A stretch of 64,000 nt of DNA. It comes from Diplonema papillatum. Lineage: Eukaryota; Euglenozoa; Diplonemea; Diplonemida; Diplonemidae. A program made the translations under genes and the position numbers. Below the pieces are notes generated by a model. The model was not told where the DNA came from and made no database searches. It was given only the letters and a program-made list of their open reading frames with translations. How positions within the stretch are numbered: position 1 is the first letter of the stretch; each line of letters begins with the position of its first letter. Location: NCBI GenBank assembly GCA_030068145.1, contig JAPJBO010000044.1, forward strand, positions 1 to 64,000. The letters run 5' to 3'. This document shows positions 9,908 to 20,415 of this stretch, piece after piece.

Positions 9908-10485
9908 ATGATATAATACGGTACAGGGCCTCTCTCTCCCTCACACAACAATAAGATGTTCCCCCCAACTTATTGGCTTCAAAATATCACATTTGCTAAC
10001 TTACGAAAGTCCTTTTTTTTTGCGATAACCAGTAACCACCTCCTTAGTGAGCATACTTGTTACAGCTAAAAAGGGGGCCCAAGACTACACTCCACGAAGG
10101 AATGTACTTGGTGTACGTGGCGCACCCCCCCCGCGCGGCGGCGCCGACGCACTCAACTGCCAACGCCGCAACTCCGGGCCAGCACCCCTGCCCGACGAAC
10201 GCCGCCCAGTGCGCAGCCCCCGGCTGCGTCCATCCGACGCGCGAACCGACGCAAACGCGAAGAAAACGAGCGAAGGGTCATCCAACGATGGCTCCGGCCG
10301 GGAGGCCACAACGACACCCACTCTTAGGCCGCCTCCGCGGCGGCGCAACAGACGCGTCCCATCTGCTGTGACGTAGACATGGAGTGTGCATAGTGCGTTG
10401 CTCAGGGTAGTCGAAGGCCTGACAATCACACCAATGCAACAAATTAGCGAACTTGGTGTCGGTCACAAACAGTCCCGGACATGGC
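9908..10485. other. no gene recognised
   Basis: AT-rich then GC-rich sequence with overlapping short ORFs on both strands and no domain. ACTCCACGAAGGAATGTACT at 10089 recurs as a near-identical stretch at 28759, inside the TLDc intron. Confidence 0.6.
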
Positions 10486-10730
10486 TAGCCATAACCCATA
10501 ACGAAAGCGTGCACTAAATATACAACCCGTAACCATATAGCAGCCGCCGCCGCGGCGCCCCCGGCGGTGTCGCAGCAAGCGCAGCTCGAGGCGCTGTACA
10601 CGTCGCGGCGCCAGATGCGCGCGAGCGGGATTCCGACCGTCGAAGTCTAAGAGAACCCATTCATGAACGGTCACACGGAGACGCTGGAACCCCGGAATTT
10701 CAAGCGAACTCTAAAACGGAACGTTGGCAG
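10486..10730 (+). repeat. dispersed repeat family B carrying a captured exon fragment
   Basis: The left flank CATAACGAAAGCGTGCACTA...ACCATATAG and the right flank TAAGAGAACCCATTCATGAA...CCCCGGAATTTCAAGCGAAC match contiguous family-B copies at 28903-29048 and 14523-14612. In those copies the two flanks are separated only by about 13 bp (CCTTTTCTTGCTC-like). Here 108 bp of U-box exon sits between them. Confidence 0.8.
10541..10648 (+). pseudogene. U-box gene exon fragment inside repeat B
   Basis: It is almost identical to 14742-14849 of the U-box gene (CAGCTCGAGGCGCTGTACAC, ATGCGCGCGAGCGGGATTCC) and covers its first helical repeat. It ends abruptly at GTCGAAGTC followed by TAAGAG of the repeat. 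It is not a standalone gene. Confidence 0.9.
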
Positions 10731-10739
10731 CGGTTTAAC

Positions 10740-12142
10740 CTGAACACCCCGGAGGAATGTGACCGTTCTGTTTCTGTCGTCAGTGACAGTGAGGACAGGG
10801 TCATAGTCATCTGACAAGGTGAATTGCAGGTAGTCAGGCTCGTCGTAGTCGATTGCTATGGCTCCTGACGCTGTCTGCAGGAAAGAAGGATACATTTCAT
10901 CAGTGTCATTTATTCCTTCAAAAGCGATTCCTGAGGCGCTAAACCTACCGACCGCGTAGGCCCATGCAAAAGCCTGCGGTGCATCGCCTAAGGACACTTT
11001 CTTTGATGGTGCAACGGGTGTACTTGGGACAACGCTGAGACCAAGCAATTTACGCTTGTCTGACTCCGTTTTGCCTAGGTACAAGCTCTGCACGTGCAGC
11101 ACCTTCGTCAACCGATGCGCTGTCTTCCCTGTGCACCTCACCTTGAGAAGATCGGTAGAACGACTAAGCGCAACTCTGTGAAGACACTCATTGCCTGGTG
11201 CCGAACAGTCGCGCGGGTTGCCTTCACCATTGGTTTCCGTGTGCAGTTGTACGCCAGAGTTTTTCCTTGCATCTCCCTGACGGTGCTTCCTGACGCATCG
11301 CCAACGCTGTTGAGTGTGGACCGTCCGAAGGCAACAACCTTTGCACTCGTGTCAATGGTGTTGTCAGCAACATAAGCTGGTTTTTCAAGGCGTCCTGGCA
11401 CGTCCAGCTTCTTTGGAACAGTCATTCTGTAGCCATAGATCTGATTTAAAACATAAACTGCTGCCGGCAACAACCTGTAGTTTTCCGTGAGGTAGTGACG
11501 TTGATAACCGCTCCGCGAAGTCTGTGGAGGAAGGTCAAATGCATCGACCATATTCTTGTTGGATCACACTCTGCAAGGGGTCACCAACGAGAAAAACGTT
11601 TTTGACCCCGGCATGCAGGATGAGCAACACGAGTTCGTCCGCTGGGTAGAGAGTGTACTCATCAACAAAGAGATTTTCGACGCGAAGGTTGTCTTTGTGT
11701 GCCTTCTGCACTGCAGTCTGGTGTGTGAAGAAAATCATTCCTTCGATAGGCTGTACTCTTTGTCAGAGTACTTGGTAAAGCCGACGTGGAACATCGTGGT
11801 GATTGCTGAGACTACTTCATTCATGAAGGAATCGCTGTTGTCCCACCATCCCTTCCTGGTCACGCTTCCCATGGTCTCCCATGTCATGTGTATCGAGTGG
11901 GCCGTAAGTGCGCACAAACAAAGGAAGCGCCAGATCCGTTTTTTTTTTTTTTTGTAGGGGGCTTTTTCAAACGCCACGCACCGGCGCCAAACCGGGAGCT
12001 TTGGAGTGAGCAAACCGGCTCCTCTTGCTTGGGCTTTCCACAGAAGGGCCAAGCCTTTTGAAAAATGGAGCCTTCGGGGTGTCGGGGGTGGTGCTTTCGT
12101 GACGCCGGGGCATGAAGGATTCGTTGGAAAGTAGACTCGCAC
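10740..12142 (-). pseudogene. endogenous positive-strand RNA virus-like SF1 helicase remnant, frameshifted
   Basis: The minus strand carries four open segments that overlap by a few bases (12142-11735, 11738-11535, 11551-11138, 11141-10671). Visible superfamily 1 helicase signatures are an FVDEY Walker B-like motif followed by VFLVGDPLQ (motif III), LTENYRL, and REMQGKT followed some 20 residues later by a RHQAMSVFT-like block (motifs V and VI). This motif order is characteristic of the replicase helicase of alphavirus-like RNA viruses. No Walker A GKS/GKT block was seen upstream. The segments are in different frames, so no continuous helicase can be made. Host and virus family are unknown. 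The last segment runs into dispersed repeat B (10671-10740). The call is by motif order only. Confidence 0.65.
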
Positions 12143-12202
12143 GCTATCGCAGGACTCGCAGAAGTCGGTTGGCTAACGCTTGCAGGACCTAAGTAAATCT
12201 CG

Positions 12203-12765
12203 CTACCGGGCCCCCTTCAACGTTCCCCAAGATAACTGTAGGAAAAGCACAGCTGCCACCATTGCGTGCTTGTACTGGTCCTTGAAAATAATCGCGTTAT
12301 CGTGATGGATGGCAGAGGCCTGACCGATCGAGATCTGCAGAATATCTTGGACATCCCACAGATAAAATTGGCAGCACGCAATCAAGAGTCCGGTGATAGA
12401 CGAAGATATGTGCTTGAGTCCAACTTGTCTGCATGGAAGGGAAGCTGATAAGAAGTTACTGTCTGCATGGAAGGGAAGCTGAGAAGAAGTTACTTCTTCA
12501 TAAACTGCATGCCCTCACCCGAAGCATGCCATTCAAGGCTAATGTTGTTGTCGGCAAACTGCTCTACGATCTCTGGAATAGAAGGATGCAGAGCCCGAAG
12601 AACCCAAGGCTTTGCCGTGTCCGAAGTCTCCCTCTCGCCAGCGAAAGAAGCAAACAAGCCAGAGCCTCTCCTTGCGCGCCATTCCGACACTCCAATCCCT
12701 CTTGGGTTTGGGCAAGAAGGTGATCTGCACGTCCTCACGTTCAGAAGCCCAGGTGGCGTTTGCAT
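12203..12765 (-). other. possible further remnant upstream of the viral helicase
   Basis: Two short minus-strand open segments (12765-12490 and 12385-12203) lie upstream, in the same orientation as the helicase remnant, and read like protein in places (IPEIVEQFADNN, FKDQYKHAMVAA). No motif identifies them. They may be the decayed upstream part of the same insert or chance ORFs. Confidence 0.25.
12425..12493 (+). repeat. 34-bp direct duplication
   Basis: TGTCTGCATGGAAGGGAAGC followed by TGAKAAGAAGTTAC occurs twice head to tail, with one mismatch. Confidence 0.9.
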
Positions 12766-12769
12766 CAGC

Positions 12770-13400
12770 TCCTCTACTCTGGGAGAAACCGGAAGCTCTC
12801 CGGAGATGGTACCTGCATTCCAACTCGTCCTCTTGGGAAAGGCCAGTCGACGGCTGTATGCAAGTGGGCGGAGGTCCTGGGACTGCGAAGGCGTGACTAC
12901 CCCACAAGAAGGACTCGCTGTCTCTCTGTTCTGCCCCTGCCGCCATAGCCATCTTATCCTCGGCCAAGCACCAGTTTCTCCTCCTGCAACGCAACCTTGC
13001 CTTCAGCATGGCCATTATGACTGTAATTCTGGTTATCAACCTTGCTCCTCGCTCGGGTTGCCGTCTTCGACCGCGACCGCCTCTGATAGTTTGGGTTAGA
13101 ATGCAAATAATCTGTGGCGATTTGCGGTGTCGCGGTTATCTCTTCGTACGTGATGTGTCATTCTTTCGCCTCTTTAGCTCGACTTGATCGTCGCGCTCAG
13201 GCGCGCGTTTGGTGCCTCGCTTCTTCTTCGATTGCTCGTCCAGGTTCATCGGTTGCTGCACCGGCGCTTTCACACGCCGCACTTCACTTTCTGGTGCTCG
13301 TGGCACACCCGCTCACTCCACTTCGTGTTCCGTAGCGTTGAACACCGCCCATCTCGCCGCACGCTCTGCCCTTCCACCTCCACACGTAGGGAAAAGATCC
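12770..13400. other. no gene recognised
   Basis: Overlapping ORFs on both strands without motifs. The region 13200-13390 runs into the retroelement-like ORF downstream but has no recognisable domain. Confidence 0.5.
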
Positions 13401-13874
13401 ATCCGGCCGGGTTTCGAAGCGATCGCGGGACCGCAGACCTTCGCGGCGGTCGGAGGAGAGAGGTGGTTCCAGGCGCTGCAGTATTGGCTGGATGGGATGT
13501 GCTGGTCGGTGGTGGGTGACGTCGCGATGGCAGAGCTCACCGTCGACTTTGAAGTGTGCACCAAACTAGATCTTCCGGGCAGTGTCGTAGCGACGACGGA
13601 CGGGACACCGTTGAGCATGCGTGCGAGGGTTCTCGCAAAACTTTTAAAAACCGTCAGGGATGCGCTGGAGCGAAACGGCGACGGACCGCTTCTGCCAGAT
13701 AGGAAACTGGAGAAGAATGGGTCGCTGAGAACGGTGGGAGCCCCGCCGTGCCTCACGGGGTACGAGATGAGGCCGATCTTCCGTGGTGGTAAGGAGACGA
13801 TGGAAGTGCTCGAGACACAGCTGACGACGGCACGAGTTCAGCGACGAGGCGTGGGGGCGCGGGGCCTCTGGTAG
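13400..13874 (+). pseudogene. retroelement-type protein C-terminal fragment, copy 1
   Basis: An open stretch contains FQALQYWLDGMCW...MAELTVDFEVCTKLDLP and an R-rich segment, ending at a stop near 13874. The same residue pattern (WL..M.W, EL.+DFE, LP) is found in the ORF at 53803-54582, showing that the two are paralogous repeats. Motifs of this kind occur near the C-terminus of polyproteins of non-LTR-type elements, but I cannot name the family. No reverse transcriptase motif is present, so it is a fragment. Confidence 0.45.
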
Positions 13875-13879
13875 AACAT

Positions 13880-14520
13880 TTCCTGCTCTCCTTACCGCAG
13901 CTGATCCTGTCACTACCTGTCAAACCGTGACTCGCAGTCTGTCCTTCCTTCTCATCCTATTCCTTCCTCTTCGGGGCACGCAGGCGTGCATGGCGGCGTG
14001 GTGTTCCACCTCCCCCCGGGTGGCGACCACCGCCCCGCAGCTCGGGTAGACATCGCCCGCGAAACCCAGTTCCGTGAGCGCGAGCGGCTCGGACTCGCGC
14101 ATGGCTGCCCACAGGGCGGCAGCTTCGGTGAGGGCTGCCCACCGGATGGCGGCCCTCAGTTCCTCCTCCTTATGGCCGCTCTGCGAGTTGGGGCCGTAAT
14201 ACTGCACCTTTGTAGCTCTTCCGCCCAGGGCCGACTGCAGAAAGTGGTCGCCACAAAGGAATTACCCCCCGAAATTCACCGATTTTGGCCTGGACCAGGT
14301 GGCTTGTCTCCTGGGGTCTTTGATCTTGATACGCTCGAATTACCCGAAATTGTCCGTATTTTGTGACGAAAAAGTGCAAAGTAGCTTGGAAATGCTCTCC
14401 AGGACCCAAGGCTGCATACCTGAAGCACTCAGCAAAAAAACAAGAAACGAAAAAAAAAAAGACACCCCCCCCCCATGTTGAACTACGGGGGAACTACGGG
14501 GAACTGGCCCACCGACCACA
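13880..14520. other. no gene recognised
   Basis: Short ORFs on both strands. A minus-strand segment near 14000-14060 has a Cys/His spacing (CGAVVATRGEVEHHAAMHAC) that may be a degenerate zinc finger. It ends in an A-rich run followed by a C-run at 14449-14475. Confidence 0.4.
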
Positions 14521-14522
14521 CC

Positions 14523-14640
14523 AATATAGCCCTTTCTTGCTCTAAGAGAACCCGTTCATGAACGACCCTGGAACCCCGGAATTTCAAGCGAACTCTAAAA
14601 AGGAACGTTGGCAGCGGTAGCGGTTCAACCTGAACACGTA
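14523..14640 (+). repeat. dispersed repeat family B upstream of U-box gene
   Basis: ATATAGCCCTTTCTTGCTCT, then AAGAGAACCCGTTCATGAAC and CCCCGGAATTTCAAGCGAAC. Related sequence is present at 10649-10740, 19491-19530, 28950-29048, 29115-29190 and 61646-61676, and in reverse at 17785-17830 and 21783-21835. Confidence 0.85.
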
Positions 14641-14717
14641 CAGGTCAAATCGCACAAACAAAAATTTGGGATACCCACCTTTCTATTCTGAAGTTACCCC
14701 ACACACACCAATCGCAG

Positions 14718-15805
14718 CCAAAGCGGCCGGGCAGCCGGCAGCCGCCGCCGCGGCGCCCCCGGCGGTGTCGCAGCAAGCGCAGCTCGAGGCGCTGTACACG
14801 TCGCGGCGCCAGATGCGCGCGAGCGGGATACCGACCGTCGAAGTCGACCTGAAGATCGTCGGCCTCGGCGGCACCGTGCCCATCGAGGAAACGCCGCCGC
14901 CGCCGCCTCCCACGGCGGCCTCGCCGCTGTACACGTCGCCCACCCCGTCGGCACCGCCGGCGACAGGGTCGATGGAGATGCAGGCGAAGAAGCTCGCTGC
15001 GTTCTCGCCAGCAGCGGGACCCGACCCGGCTAAAATCGCGGAAATCGACCAGCAAATCGCGAAGCTCACCTCGGCCAAGACGGCCCTGGGCGCCGCCGGG
15101 CTCAGCACGCAGGACGTCGACAATTCGATCGCTGCGCTGGAGGCGGCGAAGACCGCGCCGCCGCCCCCGACGCCTGTCATCGACATCCCGGCAACCCCGA
15201 CGGCGGCGCCCGAGCAGTCAGTCGATGACATCGAAAAAGAGCTCGCGTCCCTCGTCCAGTTGAAAGCGACACTCGAGGCGTTGGCCGTCCCCACGGGCGA
15301 GGTGACCGGGAAGATTGCGGCGCTGACTACCCGGCGGACGGAGGTCATCGCCGGGAAAATCGTCGAAATCGAAGCGCAAGCCGCGCGCGTCGACGACCAA
15401 ATCACGGCGCTCAACACCGCGAAGCAGAGCATGGCCGCCGCCGGGCTGCCCACCGCGGAGATCGACGCGAAGGTCGCGGGGCTGACGAAAGAAAAAGACG
15501 ACATCCTCGCCTCTGCGCCGAAGCTCGGCGTGGCCACTGAGGAGGAGGAGGGTACACCGGCGGCTGGCGAGGACCAGCCTCCGGAGCGGTTCCTGTGCGG
15601 GATTTCGAAGGAGCTGATGGCGAACCCCGTGACCGTCAACAAGCACGACTACGAGCGGGCGAACATCATCGAGTACCTCCGGTCGTCGGAGCGGAAGGTC
15701 TGCCCCGCCGACAACGAGACGCCGATCGCAGAAACAGACGTCCAACCGAACTCCGCGTTGCTCAAAGAGATCAACGACTGGCTCACGGCGCACCCCAATT
15801 ACTGA
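14718..15805 (+). CDS. U-box E3 ubiquitin ligase-like protein with four helical-hairpin repeats (5' incomplete)
   Basis: The C-terminal 70 residues (from about 15580) form a U-box: PPERFLCGISKELMANPV, then DYERANIIEYL, CPADNETPI, and PNSALLKEINDW before the stop. U-boxes recruit E2 enzymes for ubiquitin transfer and need no zinc. Before it, a helix-turn-helix unit occurs four times (near 14770, 15040, 15235 and 15385) with the consensus L-x7-L-x-A-x-G-[LI]-[PS]-T-x-[ED]-[VI]-D-x-K-[IV]-x-x-L. It looks WHEP-like, an inference from pattern alone. Pro/Ala linkers join the units. The exon seems to open at an acceptor (ATCGCAG, 14717); no convincing ATG was found upstream, so at least one earlier exon is missing. 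A broken tandem copy follows, and a piece of the first repeat lies at 10541. Confidence 0.85.
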
Positions 15806-15867
15806 AGCAACGAGTCGTTCCAGTTTTTAACCCGACTTTCCCCACCCGCAATTATCTCTCCATCGAC

Positions 15868-16400
15868 ATCCCGGCAACCCCCTACGGCGGCGCCCGCCCA
15901 GTCAGTCGATGACATCGAAAAAGAGCTCGCGTCCCTCGTCCAGTTGAAAGCGACACTCGAGGCGTTGGCCGTCCCCACGGGAGCTGACCGAGTCGCCGAA
16001 ATCGAAGCGCAAGCCGCGCGTGTCGACGACCAAATCACGGCGCTCAACACCGCGAAGCAGAGCATGGCCGCCGCCGGGCTGCCCACCGCGGAGATCGACG
16101 CGAAGGTCGCGGGGCTGACGAAAGAAAAGGACGACATCCTCGCCTCTGCGCCGAAGCTCGGCGTGGCCACTGAGGAGGAGGAGGGGTCGCCGGCGGCTGG
16201 CGAGGACCAGCCTCCGGAGCGGTTCCTGTGCGGGATTTCGAAGGAGCTGATGGCGAACCCCGTGACCGTCAACAAGCACGACTACGAGCGGGCGAACATC
16301 ATCGAGTACCTCCGGTCGTCGGAGCGGAAGGTCTGCCGTCCAACCGAACTCCGCGTTGCTCAAAGAGATCAACGACTGGCTCACGGCGCACCCCAACTAC
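15868..16400 (+). pseudogene. truncated tandem copy of the U-box gene
   Basis: It repeats the 3' half of 14718-15805 with high identity (from ATCGACATCCCGGCAACCCC). It lacks 51 bp after CCCACGGG. After GTCTGC it loses the segment coding PADNETPIAETDVQPNS, which shifts the frame, so the U-box is cut. The second copy starts only 60 bp after the first gene's stop. Confidence 0.92.
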
Positions 16401-16410
16401 GGAAAGCAAC

Positions 16411-17260
16411 TGAATTCTGCCGACTCTCCCCCATCTCTCGGCGCTAATTGCCTGAGGCCAAAGCTCAGTGTTTTTTCCTGGCGAAGGACGATTTGTTTTC
16501 GCAGTTATCTTTTTGTCACGAAAATGGGGTTGGCTAGAACACGTTTTTTTGCCACAGCCGGGGGGGTTCACTGGCAACGAGGTAATTGCGCGGCCCACTG
16601 TTTGCTAGTGCAAACCTTGCACACGACTATCAGGCACGAATGAAGTGGCGGTAGTAACTCAGGATAGAGGGGTAATGAGTTGTTCCTCCGGTGAGGCTTC
16701 GTGGGAGGAAGCTGAGAGTCTTGTTGCAACAAGACTCAGCTTCATCTACGTACGGTTCTACAGCAAAAACCAACTCCCGGTACTCCAACATGCCCACAAG
16801 CCTACAACCTGCTGACGAACCGTGATTCTTTTAGCCAGCCAATTTCATTTTCGTGGAGAAGCGGAAAACCTCCACCAACAGCATGACAAAAGGTTATCCC
16901 GTGGCTACCCTGATCGGTGGCACTGACAACGTACAAAGGAACCAAGCCAAAGGAGCCAAGGTCTTACACAGCCGTCTGTCAAGGGCGGAGCTTCAAAAAA
17001 GCCATGTCGTGGCCACCCCTGATCCGGGTGCACCGCAACGTGCAACAAAGCAAGCTCTCACACGGTGGTAGCCTCAGAAGCGCTGGCCATTTAAAAGGTG
17101 GACGGCATACAATCTCTTGGGTGTCCATTTTCGGGCGTGGATGCACACCGTCTTAGTTGTGTCTCGGGCACACCCTATAGAAGTCGAGCTTCCGAGGCTG
17201 GACTCCATCCGTGCATGCGCCCAAAAGTCAGACCAGCTAACCTTCTGGCATGAATTCGTC
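16411..17260. other. no gene; one strong hairpin
   Basis: Nothing coding is recognised. At 16707-16742 an inverted repeat (AGTCTTGTTG / CAACAAGACT within GCTGAG...CTCAGC) can form a hairpin. At 17105-17205 a stretch (GTGTCCATTTTCGGGCGTGG, GAGGCTGGACTCCATCCG) resembles segments near 30700-30795 and 61465-61540. Confidence 0.5.
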
Positions 17261-17274
17261 CGTCTCCCTCTATT

Positions 17275-17620
17275 TCTTTTTTTCCGGCCCGTTGGGTACC
17301 AGGGAAAGCCTGCGACACGGGAGCCAAGCTTCACGTGTTCGGTGGTACTGCAGAGCCACGGGCCTACGGGTCAAGTGGCTACCGATTTCCCAAACTAAAG
17401 CATCAAGGCGTCGCGCACCTTGGGGCTTGGCGCGTGCGCTGAACACAAGCTCGTCGAGACGGTCAGCCACAGGGCAGAGCGGACGGGGTTGTGGCACTGA
17501 GCTGCCTCCGACTCAAGCTTTGCAAGCTGTGGTTGACCGTCACGTTCCTGGACCGGGAGCGGCCTTTTTCTTTTTTCTTTTTTCTTTTCTTCCGGCCCGT
17601 GTGTTCCTTGAGGAACCGCC
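17275..17620 (-). repeat. dispersed repeat family C
   Basis: About 330 bp in reverse orientation: GGTACCAGGGAAAGCCTGCG ... TTGACCGTCACGTTCCTGGA ... and a T/C-rich tail. Same family as 35067-35385 (+), 56787-56945 (-) and 63148-63390 (+). No inverted ends. The pyrimidine/purine-rich tail suggests a retroposed sequence. Confidence 0.85.
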
Positions 17621-17649
17621 ACGCCGTTTTGAACAACGTATTGTCGAAC

Positions 17650-18905
17650 CCGTGGAAAAATAGCAAAAGAGTTATCGAGCGGGAATCGAGCGGAAAGGTA
17701 GAACGCCCCCCCCCCCCCATCCCTACACCAGCGTCGACGCCGGCCCTCACGTGTGAGGGGGCTTTGACCTTGAAGGACGAAAAGGATTAGGGTTTTTAGA
17801 GTGAAAGTTCGCTTTGAAGACCCGTAGGGTGTTTGAGAACGAAGCAAGATAATAAGTGGGAAAGCGATCAACCCGAGAAAGGCACGAACAAACCGAAACG
17901 CCTGCCGGGGTTTCATCGGCGAATCTTCTCACACGCGGGCGGTCGAAAACCTGCCCGATGATATGGACCTCGGTCTATGTTAGTTGACGACGTCCAGACC
18001 AGAAAAACGGAAGCGTGGCGCATGGTGGATCTTAGTCAGAAATACTCTACAAGACGCTGCCGGCGCCTCGTTCCCCAAGTGTCGCACGAGTCGCCAGCAG
18101 GGGCTCTGCCCAGGCGCGTTTCAGCCCGTTTTTGGCGCCGTTTCTGCGGAAAAGAAACGGTCGAAAATACATCGGGGAGTCGGTTTATTCGTCGGTTGTT
18201 CGTGCCCATGTGCTATCACCTGTTGTTTTGGTAATTTCCAACCGTCACTTTTTTTCGATGATGACAACCGCGGTTGTTACCGTAAAAAAACTGCTCGCCC
18301 TCCGGGACGAAGACCGGGAAGTCGCGGGGGTATGACTATTTGGCTTTACAACCCTTGCGCACGGAAGACACCCGTTTCGCGGAAGTACCTACTTGTTGCG
18401 TTGCAGCCCATCCCCCTTCCTCCCCGTGGTAGTGTCAGCTCGTAGAACCTTGGCGGGGTGGTTACTGTCCCCGGTCAATCAAGCAGCGCAGTGGGATAAT
18501 CGCTGGGCAAGACCGCCGCCTCATGCCGATGCCTGGTTCGATGACTGCTTCGCCCAATCCGTTTCGGGCAGGCGTGAACGGAGACGAAGTCACGAAGGGA
18601 AAGCCGTTGCACCGCCGAAGAGATCCTTCGGCAGTGGGGTCGACGTGCCGAGGCGATCCGATCGATCGCTTTTCGAAATCCACATCTGGGGTTCTCCTGA
18701 TCAACCCGGTGATATCCGCAGGAACCGGCATTATGCTCAAGTCCTGCAAATCCGGTACAGTCGGACTCGTATGATTCCCGGTTCGAGGCACGGGATCCAG
18801 ATGTGAATTTGAAAGTTGCGGCGTCGACGCGTCCCAGCGGACACGCCTGTCTCCCCTGGTCCGTCGTTTCTTTTTTAATTTTGGTTTTGAACAATCGCCC
18901 GTTGT
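17650..18905. other. no gene recognised
   Basis: Contains a C13 run at 17706, a reversed family-B end near 17785, and overlapping GC-rich ORFs on both strands at 17980-18940 without domains or splice logic. Confidence 0.5.
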
Positions 18906-19587
18906 GCAGGGAATACTCGAGGAGGCCGCCAGATACCAATAAGGGCTTTTTATCTAATAGCCACCTGCTAACTTTTTAGGGCTTTTTATCTAATAGCCAC
19001 CTGCTAACTTTTTATTTAGCTTATAGCCACCTAAAGTAAAACTTTTTAATTAGCTTATAGCACTTTCAAATCTTTTTATTTAGCTTATAGCCACAAAAAA
19101 CTTTTTATTTAGCTTATAGCCACCTAAAGTAAAACTTTTTAATTAGCTTATAGCACTTTCAAATCTTTTTATTTAGCTTATAGCCACAAAAAACTTTTTA
19201 TTTAGCTTATAGCCAGGAGGTCCTGAAACTTTTTTTTTAGCTTATAGCCACCTAGTGAAAACTTGGTCGAACTTTTTGGTCAAAATTTTTTGGTCAAAAA
19301 ATTGGCCAAAAAATTTGGTCAAAAAAAATCGGTCAAAAATGTTGGGTCAAAAAAAATCGTCAAAAAAAATCGGTCGAAATTTTGGCCAAAAATGTTGGTC
19401 AAAAAAAATCGGTCAAAAAATTTTGGTCAAGATTTTGGGTCAAATTTTTTTGGTCAAAAGATTTTGGCCAAAAAATTTGTTCAAGAAAAACCCCGGAGTT
19501 TCAAGCGAACTTTCACTCTAAAAATCGGTCAAAAATTTTGGTCAAAAAAGTTGGTCAATTGTTAGCCAATCTGAGAAAAATCACACA

Positions 19588-19655
19588 CGGAATTCGAACC
19601 CAGAAAACCCTTTGCCGTGCTGTGCCAGCTACTGGAGTGGCCACACCTATTTGCA
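19588..19655 (-). other. tRNA-like B-box in left foldback arm
   Basis: On the minus strand GGGTTCGAATTCCGTGTGTG ends in a T-run. A matching A-box is weak. A mirror counterpart exists in the right arm at 20340-20410. Confidence 0.4.
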
Positions 19656-20339
19656 CACGTTCATCTTCGCTGCAGGTAGGGGTTTTCGGGCCCACCCGGA
19701 GCGAGTCCAACCTTCTCCACGTCTTATCATCTCATCACTCGAAACACCACCACGTCGTATCATCTTATCATTGCTTGAATTTTTGGAGTCTGATACTCGA
19801 AACAGTCTAGATAGGTCACCCACGTGTGTTTACGCCCGAAGGCTACATAAGAACCGACTTGAAAAATCGTCCACAAAGAGCTTGCCGCCGTTTGCGTTAA
19901 AGAGAGTGTCATCGAAAAGTACTCTGGTCTGAACTCTGCGAGCTATGTATCATGTTTCCCGGTTTCTCTTTCAGCACCCGTATGCTCGCAACATTTATGC
20001 CCGGTACTTCCAGTCTTTTAGCGTGTTGCACCCCTTGCTCCCACTACGGCCGTCCAGATGCCGCCGGGTTGCAGGAATCTGATAGTCCCTGTCACGAACA
20101 CCGCCACGAACTCGCTGACGAAGAAGGTTGTTGGAGGTCAAGAGAGTTAACAACGCAATGGTTGCCAAAGTGTTGCGCCGCAAGTCGGCAGTCGCAAATC
20201 GGCAGAAAGGGGGTCCAAGTAAACGAGACCTAAGCAAAGTTGAAATGGGATGAGATTAGACGCTACCCCAGAATCACCTTGACTCCCCCAAACGTATCCC
20301 ACACATTGAAGCTTAAAACTTGCAACTTGAAATTGGAAA

Positions 20340-20415
20340 CTTGAGTTCGAATCCAAATCGCACAGTTGTCACAGTCAATGGCTGGGTAAATGGTTCGAAT
20401 CCGCCATGGGTGTGT
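20340..20415 (+). other. tRNA-like B-boxes in right foldback arm
   Basis: GAGTTCGAATCC at 20344 and GGTTCGAATCCGCC at 20393 are B-box-type sequences facing inward from the right arm. No cloverleaf can be closed. They mirror the left-arm tRNA-like sequence. Confidence 0.4.

Noticed and set aside
16680-16755. Group II intron domain V-like sequence (ACGTACGGTTCT after a hairpin)
   Set aside because: The 5' strand (GAGGCTTCG) does not pair properly and no other intron domain or maturase is present; most likely chance.
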